NCBI GenBank assembly: GCA_002099365.1
Contig: MSED01000005.1
Span: 1,984,001 to 2,048,000 of the forward strand
Origin: Phialophora verrucosa
Lineage: Eukaryota; Ascomycota; Eurotiomycetes; Chaetothyriales; Herpotrichiellaceae
Direction: 5' to 3'
DNA: 64,000 nucleotides
Both the position numbers and the translations under genes were made by a program. Below the pieces are notes generated by a model. It was not told where the DNA came from. It saw only the letters and a program-made list of their open reading frames with translations, and searched no databases. Below are positions 56,814 to 64,000 of this stretch, piece after piece (within the stretch, counting starts at the first letter, position 1; every line of letters begins with the position of its first letter).

Positions 56814-57875
56814 ATGGCGACCACTGTCCTTCCCTTGCCGAGCGTTGACCATGCTTTCGAGAAGGTCGAGCCGCTCGTAGCCAGCCCGGCGGCTCCTGTT
56901 CGTTTCAATGCCGCCGAGCATCTCTGCTTCGAGCCACCCAAGAGCGTCGTTACGTTGAAGGAGTTGCTGTTGTCGGAAAGCAATGCCATTTCACCAGTCG
57001 CTATCACCGAGCCGTTCCCGCTGTTCACGCTCGAGGGCGTCAAGCAGATGCGAGCAGACCTCTTTCGCAAAGAAGTCGTAAACAAACATGGCGACCGCAC
57101 CAAGAAGAACTGCTACAAGATGCGCGGGTACTCCAAAGACACGCCCTTCGTCGACGCTGCCTGGCGGAACCCCGAGGTCATCAAGGCTTGCTCTACAGCC
57201 GCCGGTGTCGACCTCGAGGTAGTGTTCGACTACGAGATAGCGCACATCAATGTACAGGTGGATGCGCTCGAGGATGGGATGTCCTTGGATCAGGCGCTGC
57301 CGCCGGCGATGCCTCCCAACCAGGCGTTGTCCACTCCACCCCCAGCGGTTGACCAGTCAGAAGAGCTTGCCTCGGTCGGACGATGGCATACAGACTCGTA
57401 CCCTTGGGTCTGTGTGTGTATGCTTTCGGATCCGTCCAACATGGTGGGAGGCGAGACTGGGCTACGGAAGGGTGATGGCACCATCGCCAAGATCAGGGGA
57501 CCGCAAGTTGGCTGGGCGGTGATGATGCAAGGAGGGTGCATTGAACATATCGCACTGCGGGCTGTTGGCACCGGCGAGCGTGTAACCATGGTCACGTCCT
57601 TCCGGCCACGGGATCCGACTTTGAAGGACGTCAGCAACCTGGGAAACGTCAAGAAAAGCAGCCGTTGGGATCAGCTCTTCAAACAATGGTCTACCTATCG
57701 ACTTGAGGTGCTCGAAAAGCGATCCAGATTGCTCAGAGAGCGGATTGCCAATGGTCAGCTCTCGGGACCCGAGATTGCCAAGCTGATGGCGGAGTGGAAC
57801 GAGGAACAGTTTGCATATATGAAGCATACCGCCGTGGAAATGGTAGGCCCAGGTAACGAAGGATCCCAGGACTAG
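56814..57875 (+). CDS. 2-oxoglutarate/Fe(II)-dependent oxygenase
   Basis: Single exon, 353 residues. The double-stranded beta-helix motif set is visible: His 192-x-Asp 194 in GRWHTDSYPW (two iron ligands), His 245 in GGCIEHIAL (third ligand), and Arg 256 or Arg 264 in ERVTMVTSFRPR to bind the 2-oxoglutarate carboxylate. Such enzymes hydroxylate or desaturate a substrate while turning 2-oxoglutarate into succinate and CO2. An insertion rich in Pro (about 160-182) precedes the HxD motif. The C-terminal 65 residues are a long charged helix pair. The family is common in Pezizomycotina and mostly uncharacterised. It is divergent from an MFS transporter and ends 43 bases from the convergent aldolase gene, so it probably belongs to the same small pathway. 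Confidence 0.9.
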   Translation: MATTVLPLPSVDHAFEKVEPLVASPAAPVRFNAAEHLCFEPPKSVVTLKELLLSESNAISPVAITEPFPLFTLEGVKQMRADLFRKEVVNKHGDRTKKNCYKMRGYSKDTPFVDAAWRNPEVIKACSTAAGVDLEVVFDYEIAHINVQVDALEDGMSLDQALPPAMPPNQALSTPPPAVDQSEELASVGRWHTDSYPWVCVCMLSDPSNMVGGETGLRKGDGTIAKIRGPQVGWAVMMQGGCIEHIALRAVGTGERVTMVTSFRPRDPTLKDVSNLGNVKKSSRWDQLFKQWSTYRLEVLEKRSRLLRERIANGQLSGPEIAKLMAEWNEEQFAYMKHTAVEMVGPGNEGSQD

Positions 57876-57918
57876 AGGTCGATGATGCAGCCAGCTCAGG
57901 TTCGGCAGGAGTGGAAAT

Positions 57919-58704
57919 TCAGCCTATGGACTCTCGTGACGCCTTGAGTTTCGCCGAAGCTGCTTCTGCCAGAATGCCTGCATCACCACCTGGCAGCATT
58001 ATGAAGCTGAATCCCATTTTGACCAGTCGGGGGACCGCTTCTTGAGTGCCTAGAATGCCAATTGCTTTCCCAAACTTTTTGCCCATGTCCAGTACTCTCT
58101 GCAAGGCTGCCAGGTATGCAGCTTCCTCTCCTTCGGGGCCCTCAAAGCCCAGTGAATGCCTGAGATCAACGGGGCCGATGAAAATGCCATCCACGCCTTG
58201 TGCGCCCACGATTTCCTCGGCGTTTTCCACCGCCTCGGTCGATTCTATCATGGGCATGATGGCGACTGTTGGCGCCGTCTTTCCCTTGTATTCCGCCGCG
58301 TCCAGAGAGCCTCCCATATCTGTAAAGGGCGCGCGAAAAGGCCCAAAGCTTCGTTGACCAGCGGGCGGATACAGCGCTCGCTTGAGAATGGCATCCACCT
58401 CCTGCTTGGTGTTCACCATGGGCACAATAATGCCGCTGGCGCCGCTATCAAGCGCCCATTTGATCCATTCTACGCCGTGAGAGGGGATTCTGACGATCGG
58501 ACAGCAGCTACCGGCAGAGGCGGCGACCGTGGAATGGACCATGGATGTGACCTCTTGTGCCGAGAGCGGCGAATGCTCCATGTCGATCATCAACCAGTCG
58601 AAGCCACATCGCGCGAGAACTTGGGCGCTGTAGGGGTCGTTGAAACTGACAAACGTGCCGAGCAGGCAGGATTGGCGTTGAAGTGCGGCGTGGAAGGAAG
58701 GCAT
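57919..58704 (-). CDS. HpcH/HpaI aldolase family protein
   Basis: Single exon, 261 residues, the full length of the family. Residues DMEHSPLS (Asp 41, His 44), Arg 72 in VRIPSHG, Glu 154 in PMIES and Asp 180 in IFIGPVDL match the conserved base, substrate-binding Arg and metal-binding acidic residues of HpcH/HpaI aldolases. GASGIIVPMVNT forms the strand before the RALYPPAGQRSFGP substrate loop. Enzymes of this type split 2-oxo-4-hydroxy acids (for example 2-keto-3-deoxy-L-rhamnonate or 4-hydroxy-2-oxoheptanedioate) to pyruvate and an aldehyde, using Mg or Mn. Cytosolic, no targeting signal. It is convergent with the 2OG oxygenase and divergent from a Zn2Cys6 regulator. Which acid it cuts is not readable. 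Confidence 0.95.
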   Translation of the reverse strand: MPSFHAALQRQSCLLGTFVSFNDPYSAQVLARCGFDWLMIDMEHSPLSAQEVTSMVHSTVAASAGSCCPIVRIPSHGVEWIKWALDSGASGIIVPMVNTKQEVDAILKRALYPPAGQRSFGPFRAPFTDMGGSLDAAEYKGKTAPTVAIMPMIESTEAVENAEEIVGAQGVDGIFIGPVDLRHSLGFEGPEGEEAAYLAALQRVLDMGKKFGKAIGILGTQEAVPRLVKMGFSFIMLPGGDAGILAEAASAKLKASRESIG

Positions 58705-59271
58705 CTTGCGTCGGGTCCATGAGGGTGCTCACCTGTTGCGCTTCGAGGCAGGCATTGCTCGCATTTATACCGTTCGTTCCTCTCCCCCAGAGGGAGCTGC
58801 GGCTCACGCTCTCCTCAGCACAGTACATTAGACAGCATGGATACGATCCACGCACATCCTCCCCGCATGCTTGTGCCACGTTGGTGGGCAAAGGCACAGT
58901 TGATAGACGAGGCGGAGATCTGCGACATACATGGCTGCGGCGACGAGGTGGAAGCTGAGATGAATTAGGATACTGACAATAAATGCGCCATGAGCGCTGA
59001 GAGTTTGGCGTCCAGGCCGTGCCGCTCTCTGCGCAATCGCTAGAACAGGACCATAGGAAGCCCCCGTGCTCGCTTGCCCTCTGCCTCTCGCCATCCTGAC
59101 CTTCTCTTCGACAAGTAAACGTGCAGAGAGACACTATTACCAATGCCATCTAGCCTCTTTCAGCTAAGATTTCCCGCTCCGCCATCCATCGTGCAACTTC
59201 CTCTTCTCCCCTCCTCTGTCTTGTTGGTATGACACCGTGTATGGTGACGCCCGCGTCCGCGTCGGCGTCAG
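58705..59271. other. Divergent promoter between aldolase and regulator
   Basis: 567 bases. A minus-strand ATG frame of 88 codons (58828-59094) contains one hydrophobic stretch but no other support, so it is not called. Confidence 0.5.
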
Positions 59272-61281
59272 ATGGATATCTCGACTCGTCAAGAGGGACC
59301 AAGGCCCTTTCGCTCCCGGCGTGATCGCCCGTGCGATGCGTGTCGCGGCAGGAAAATTGCGTGCCGGATTGATTCGGCGCCGCCTTGTGCCTTCTGTGCC
59401 ACTCGAGGCTGCGCCTGCACGTTTCAAAACGGGCCCAACAACAAGAGACGCAAGATGCTGCCTCCTAATGATGGGTTGCTGAATGGCCATCACCCGCACA
59501 TGGACGGGGGCGGCTTCGCGTCGTTCTCCCATACGTGGGACGACTTCGCCTCGGAACCCTTCGATAGCGACATTTTTGAGAGCCTTGAACTTGCCGAGGA
59601 CGAGAGTCCTACATCTCAGAACCCGGTCGAATCATCACAGACGCGCTCAGATGGCGGTCGCCCAGTAAGCAACAGTCCGCAACACAGCCGCCTGCAGAGT
59701 CTCCGTACATTTCCTGGAAGGCCGCCGTGTCTCGACTCTGGCAATCTTCGTCGCGCTCAAGTGCCGCCTGACACGGGGCATCTGAACCGCCATGTCATGT
59801 TGTCTTTGATGAATCGAAGAGACCACCTGGAGGTATCACATATTCGACTAGAGCGGGCTCGACTGTCAATGGAAGGCCACGTGCCTGACGCCGTGGTGCC
59901 CGTCCTGATGGTCCGAGAACATGCGCCGTTTCTGCCCAACGGTGCCGCGTCGACGACTTCGCAGGCCACGTGGCAAGACGTAGAGAAGCTGCTCTCTGAA
60001 AAGCAACGTCACGAGTTGGTCCAATTGTTCTTTCATTTTGTCCAGCCTGCCTTTCCGGTTCTGTACGGGGCCGGGCCCAACGCCGACAGCGACAGTCACA
60101 ACGACGCATTTGACATCAGCACCGCCTCGCTCTCTCTGTCGGCTTGCATCTATGCAACCGCCCTGCCTTTCTCGATCCACAATGATTACCTAAATGCCAC
60201 GCTGACTGATGCCAATGGCAAGCGCGAACAGCTGTACTCGATGACCATGGCAGCAATTCTCGCCGAAGCCAATGCGCCCACGACCGAGACGCTGCAAGCA
60301 TGTCTCCTCTTGCTGCAGAAGGGACCCACAGTCCAGCACCAAGGACTGACGCCCACATATTCCGCCTTTGCATCCATGACCGTCACGATTGCCAAGTCTC
60401 TGGGACTGCAACACGACAGCGCCAATTGGAGTATATCCTCGGCGGAGAAGCAGCTTCGCCGGCGGTTGTGGTGGGCCACGTTCATCATGGACATTTGGGT
60501 CAGCATCGACACCCCCGGAGGCCGGTCCATCAGCGCGGATGACTACGACGTGCCGCTCCACGGGGGTGGCGACGGCGCCGTTGACCACGGGCCCGGGCCC
60601 GACATACCAGAATACACCCACTTCAATTGCCTGGTCGACATATCACACCTGCTATCGCAGATCTGCGGCACGTACTACACGGTCCGCGCGGCGAGGGAGA
60701 CGGCCTCGGACCTCTTCAAGTCGCTCGAATTCGCCAAGCCACTCCGCTCGGCCCTCAACGAATGCAAGCAGAGGCTGAAGGTCATCATGCCGCTCGACGG
60801 AAGTGGAGAGCCGGGTGCGAGCGGCTCCGTGCACCTGGCCGCCTGTGTGACGTCCATCATCCTGTTCCGAGCGCTCCTACGACCGATCCAAGCGAGCGCA
60901 TCCACGACGGCCTTGTTGGGCGACAACAGTAGCCACATGTCAGCCGCCGCGGCAGTGGTGACGGGCTCGGTAAACTGTGCCAGAGAGACCGTTGAGCTGC
61001 TCGAGACCATGGTCTCCATGGTCGGTCCGTGGAGTGAATTCTGGCACTCCTGGTCCCAGGGCAACTTTGCCATCGTCAGTACATTTCTCGTCCAGCTGAT
61101 GTTGATGTTGACGAGCAACTCCTCCGAAGACAAAGAGAGCACCAAAGCAGAGGTCGCGGACCTGATTTCTCGCTGGAAAAAGGCCATCCGGATCGGTGCC
61201 GGGAGCGGCGGATGGGGCAGCTCGCTGATGAGTATGGCGTTGAGTAGACTGGATTCATTGCTCAGTCACGCGGCGGGTTGA
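59272..61281 (+). CDS. Zn2Cys6 fungal transcription factor
   Basis: Single exon, 669 residues. The zinc cluster is Cys 21, 24, 31, 39, 42 and 49 (spacing 2-6-7-2-6) with an extra Cys at 47, followed by a basic NNKRRK stretch. The fungal-specific transcription factor domain covers about 240-520: LFFHFVQPAFPVLYG opens it and QLRRRLWWATFIMDIWVSID is the diagnostic helix. It should be a nuclear regulator. It is divergent from the aldolase gene, at the end of the transporter/oxygenase/aldolase set, which makes it the likely local activator for that set. Length and both domains are intact. Confidence 0.95.
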   Translation: MDISTRQEGPRPFRSRRDRPCDACRGRKIACRIDSAPPCAFCATRGCACTFQNGPNNKRRKMLPPNDGLLNGHHPHMDGGGFASFSHTWDDFASEPFDSDIFESLELAEDESPTSQNPVESSQTRSDGGRPVSNSPQHSRLQSLRTFPGRPPCLDSGNLRRAQVPPDTGHLNRHVMLSLMNRRDHLEVSHIRLERARLSMEGHVPDAVVPVLMVREHAPFLPNGAASTTSQATWQDVEKLLSEKQRHELVQLFFHFVQPAFPVLYGAGPNADSDSHNDAFDISTASLSLSACIYATALPFSIHNDYLNATLTDANGKREQLYSMTMAAILAEANAPTTETLQACLLLLQKGPTVQHQGLTPTYSAFASMTVTIAKSLGLQHDSANWSISSAEKQLRRRLWWATFIMDIWVSIDTPGGRSISADDYDVPLHGGGDGAVDHGPGPDIPEYTHFNCLVDISHLLSQICGTYYTVRAARETASDLFKSLEFAKPLRSALNECKQRLKVIMPLDGSGEPGASGSVHLAACVTSIILFRALLRPIQASASTTALLGDNSSHMSAAAAVVTGSVNCARETVELLETMVSMVGPWSEFWHSWSQGNFAIVSTFLVQLMLMLTSNSSEDKESTKAEVADLISRWKKAIRIGAGSGGWGSSLMSMALSRLDSLLSHAAG

Positions 61282-61566
61282 GGCAAGCAGGCAGGCTCTA
61301 GAAAGGTATACTAGATAGCTATAAGGCTGACGAGGAGGGCCAAGGTTCGAGAGTAAAGCAAATATGTTGAATCTACTTGCTCCGTCTGCCTGTCCGCAGC
61401 TGAACCAACGCAACGAAACGCCATGCACAAAGCCCGGGCGTAGGCATACGCATACGCATGAGGCACAACGTCCTATTCCCCTCCCTCCCTCCGCCTCCCT
61501 AAACTATTCACATCGTTCCACCTAGCTCACCTCGCCTGCTCGCCCAGTCCTAGGCCTCTCTCCCTC

Positions 61567-62227
61567 CTAGTACTCTCGCTCTCTTTCTCGCTCTGGCTCT
61601 CGCTCTCGCTCTCGCTGTCGTCCTCCCTCTCTCGCACTAGCTCCATTTCGCTGTCTCCCCCTCTGCAGCTCTCTCTGCAGCTCTCTGCCCTCAGCTTCCG
61701 TCCTCTCCCTCTCCGCCCGCGTCCTCTCCTCGCCCGCGCACCCCTCGCAGAGAGACAGATAATGATCCCTCCAGGGACGTACCTTCAGGACACCTCCCTC
61801 GCACATGCCGCCCTCGCGGATCGCATCCCCTTTGTGTTTGACCCCGCCCTGGCCGCGCAGCTGTGCTTCTCGGGCCAGCTTGGACGACTCGCATTCGGTG
61901 ATGAAATCTGTCGTGTGGCCACGCGTTAGCCGAGTCATTGATTGATTGGGGTGCATGTGTGTGCGAGGGCGGGGCGTGCCACGCATTAGCTGGGCCATTG
62001 ATTGATTGTTTGGAGTGCATGTGTGCCCGTGTGTGCGTGTGCGCGCGCGTAGAGGTACGGGTGATGGGACGGACAGAGGGTAGTTCGCCAGGTAGGTATT
62101 GCGGCAGTGCGGGACACGGACGGGAAGAGAGAAGGAAGGGGAACAAGGGGGCAAACTTACGCTCTTGGATCCCGAACTGCGTGCCGCAGGTGCGGCAGTG
62201 GAGGCGGGCTGGTTGGGAGATGCACAT
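61567..62227 (-). CDS. Small Cys-pattern protein with RE-repeat tail, MC-family member C
   Basis: Exon 1 62227-62161, intron 62160-61908 (GTAAGT donor, GACAG acceptor, 253 bases), exon 2 61907-61567; 135 residues. Cysteines at 2, 11, 14, 28, 58, 76 and 79 give MC-x8-C-x2-C-x13-C-x29-C-x17-C-x2-C, the layout of members A and B at 17.6 and 20.1 kb; the ITECE segment equals ITQCE of B. The intron holds long open frames that read as low complexity and are not coding. From residue 82 the chain is an Arg/Glu helix that ends in RERERE-type repeats coded by a CTCTCG hexanucleotide run at 61571-61620. No signal peptide. Zinc binding by the CxxC pairs is an inference; function unknown. Confidence 0.68.
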
Positions 62228-62985
62228 TGTCGGTATGCGGTAGGTTAGATTTCTGGGCGGACAGAAGACGGGAGGAGTGGTCAACTCTTCCGATGCGTTC
62301 GAATGGTGTGTGGCCAGATCGGGAGGGCTATGTGCGTGTGTATGTGAATGAAAGTTGCAAAGTGGGCCAAGGAGAAGGATACCTTCTTCTCAGGGCTGGC
62401 TGACGAGTGGTTTGGATATTCGCACTCTAGGCTGTGTTCTGTGTTGAAAGGAGTTGATTGCTTTAGCTTGGAGTATTTCAAGGTCCTGGTAGGAGATGGA
62501 GGGGTGGAAAGTTCTGGACAGTGACGCTTTGTGACATGACACCACGCTCAGTGGCGACTATGACAGTGACTTTGGTCATGGCACGGTGAATAGAGAGACA
62601 GGGGAGGACTATGATGGAGGGAGGACGATGTACTTTCACTGGACCGATTGGATTGCAGTGGTTGGCGGCTCAGGGCCGATCGCAAAGAGAGAAGGATGCA
62701 CGGTGAGACTTTGTTGACATCTCTAGACTTTGAGACTTGGGCAGTAAAGTGACATGAACGAATCTCAACATTTCACTTACCTCTCGATTCCCTCCGCCAT
62801 CATGTTCCCAACGGCACGATTGGGGAGCGCAATACGTGGCAAGAGAAAACGAGAATCAAGGGCCGAAAGATCAACTAGGACATCGACACAATTCCCACAC
62901 TCTCTCTCTCTACTGATGTCAATATCCGATACCTGTCTTTACAGCGATGGACTGTATACAGCACCACCATTCTCAACCCTTGCCC
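62228..62985. other. Intergenic
   Basis: Upstream region of MC-family member C and 3' flank of the phosphodiesterase gene. Nothing coding recognised. Confidence 0.5.
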
Positions 62986-64000
62986 TCAAAAGTCCTTCCC
63001 TGTAAACGGGCTCTGGACAGAGCCGAACCTACAAGGTAAAACGTCAGCCGCATCGTTCACGGATCCCTTCAGCAGAGACTCACCCTTGAGGACACTGTCT
63101 ACCGAGCGCAACACTTCCACTACGCATGTAGCAGACCTTCGCCTGAGCACATGCATTGCTCGTACAGTTGGGGCTCTTGACGCTCATCTTGCCTTGGAAT
63201 GTGTTATGGATGCTCACCAGCGTATGATTCGCAGCCATGGCCTCGGTGACCTTTTGCCAATACGTCGCGTTCAAAGGCGCATCTGCAGGCCATCCGATTT
63301 GATAAGTGTCTCGAGTAGAGTACTCGAACTTCCACACAGGGCCGGTCTCCGAGGCGTTGAGAGTCTGGAAGGCGCTGACGTTGGCGTAGTATGTGTAGGC
63401 GTTGTAGACGGAGAAATCGCCCGTGTCGACCTCATACATACGATAGCCCGAGTTGAGGTTTGTTAGTGGTGTGACACTTGGACCCATCCAGCCAACACTG
63501 ACGGCATGAGCGCTATCCTGTGTAGTGCCATTGTTGCTGTAGTAGATAAAGAATTGGTCCTCGTGAGTATGGCCGAAGAAGACGCCGGCAATAACGTGTG
63601 GCGAGAAGCGGTCCACAATCTGGTAGAAGAGATCTGCGTGCGCGGTTAGCAGAGCACTCGAATCGTCTCGAACTGCGCCTCCGTGGTGTCCGCCGTGTCC
63701 GCTTACCTGTAGGATTGGGGAGTGGATTTGACCCATCCCAGCCTGAGAGAACGTGGCCGATCAGCCAGACGCGTTCTCCCTTGCTCTCAGCGTCTAACAG
63801 CTCCCGTGATACGAACCGGAAGGTGCCACTATTGTCCGGATTCGTGGTGTTGCTGTCGTCAAGTCAGACGGATGATACTGATTGCCCTGCTTTGCTTACA
63901 TGTAATTCAAAACATTTGAGCGGTACCAGAAATCCGTATTGAAGCCAATAATACGCAATTTCGGGTACTGAGGATGATTGATGCTGTAGCCTCCGTAGTG
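62986..64000 (-). CDS. Acid sphingomyelinase-like phosphodiesterase, 3' part
   Basis: Partial: the 5' part lies right of the window. Exons seen: 64000-63900, 63852-63707, 63633-63084 and 63028-62986, introns of 47, 73 and 55 bases, 279 residues, in frame. The calcineurin-like metallophosphatase fold shows LRIIGFNTDFW, VWLIGH (metal-ligand His) and AGVFFGHTHEDQF (GHTH ligand motif near the end of the core). The acid sphingomyelinase-type C-terminal domain follows with cysteines in PNCTSNACAQAKVC and QC. At least six N-glycosylation sequons (for example NGT, NVS, NAS, NAT, NHT, NCT) indicate a secreted glycoprotein. The enzyme hydrolyses phosphodiesters such as sphingomyelin or related compounds. 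The last exon (43 bases) was found from a GTGAGT donor, GCTGAC branch and TTGTAG acceptor. Confidence 0.9.

Noticed and set aside
58828..59094. 88-codon minus-strand frame with one hydrophobic stretch
   Set aside because: Lies in a divergent promoter; a lone hydrophobic run is weak evidence for a gene.
61691..62154. Long minus-strand frames through the intron of MC-family member C
   Set aside because: Low-complexity reading of intron sequence (HTHTRAHMH-like); the spliced model matches two paralogues instead.

Overview
This window is nuclear DNA of a filamentous ascomycete (Pezizomycotina). Short introns of about 50-150 bases with GTRWGT-like donors and CTRAC branch motifs, four fungal zinc-finger regulators (three Zn2Cys6, one C2H2), a mitochondrial SLS1-type regulator, a DUF3074 protein and fungal sugar permeases all point there. 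The sequence alone does not fix genus or order. I rebuilt spliced models by hand from splice signals, reading phase and protein continuity. I saw no rRNA, tRNA, transposon or CRISPR array.

Layout. 1-16.4 kb: a glutathione S-transferase start cut by the left edge, a four-pass membrane protein, a glycine-zipper protein, a small secreted Cys-rich protein, a Zn2Cys6 regulator divergent from an ABCG half-transporter, a C2H2 factor lacking its usual C-terminal domain, a CMP/dCMP-type deaminase and a VOC/glyoxalase-fold protein. 17.6-20.1 kb: two members of a small Cys-pattern family (the third is at 62 kb), with a perfect 17-bp minisatellite after the first. 20.8-28.7 kb: SIMPL/DUF541 protein, FAD oxidoreductase, DUF3074 coiled-coil protein and an unknown protein, all on the minus strand. 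28.7-33.2 kb: gene-poor. 33.2-39.8 kb: housekeeping genes (MCR1-type NADH-cytochrome b5 reductase, NT-C2 protein, SLS1). 40.6-41.5 kb: a four-exon secreted protein with 16 cysteines. 41.5-44.5 kb: no convincing gene.

44.5-61.3 kb is the most interesting block and looks like a catabolic locus: two adjacent alpha-glucoside-permease-type MFS transporters, a GH27 alpha-galactosidase, a Zn2Cys6 regulator, an SV2-like MFS transporter, a 2-oxoglutarate/Fe(II) oxygenase, an HpcH/HpaI-family aldolase and a second Zn2Cys6 regulator. A plausible reading is uptake and hydrolysis of a galactoside by the left half, and import, hydroxylation and retro-aldol cleavage of an acid by the right half, each with a local regulator. 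The substrates are inference. The first permease carries an apparent 1-base frameshift. The right edge holds the 3' part of an acid-sphingomyelinase-like phosphodiesterase gene.
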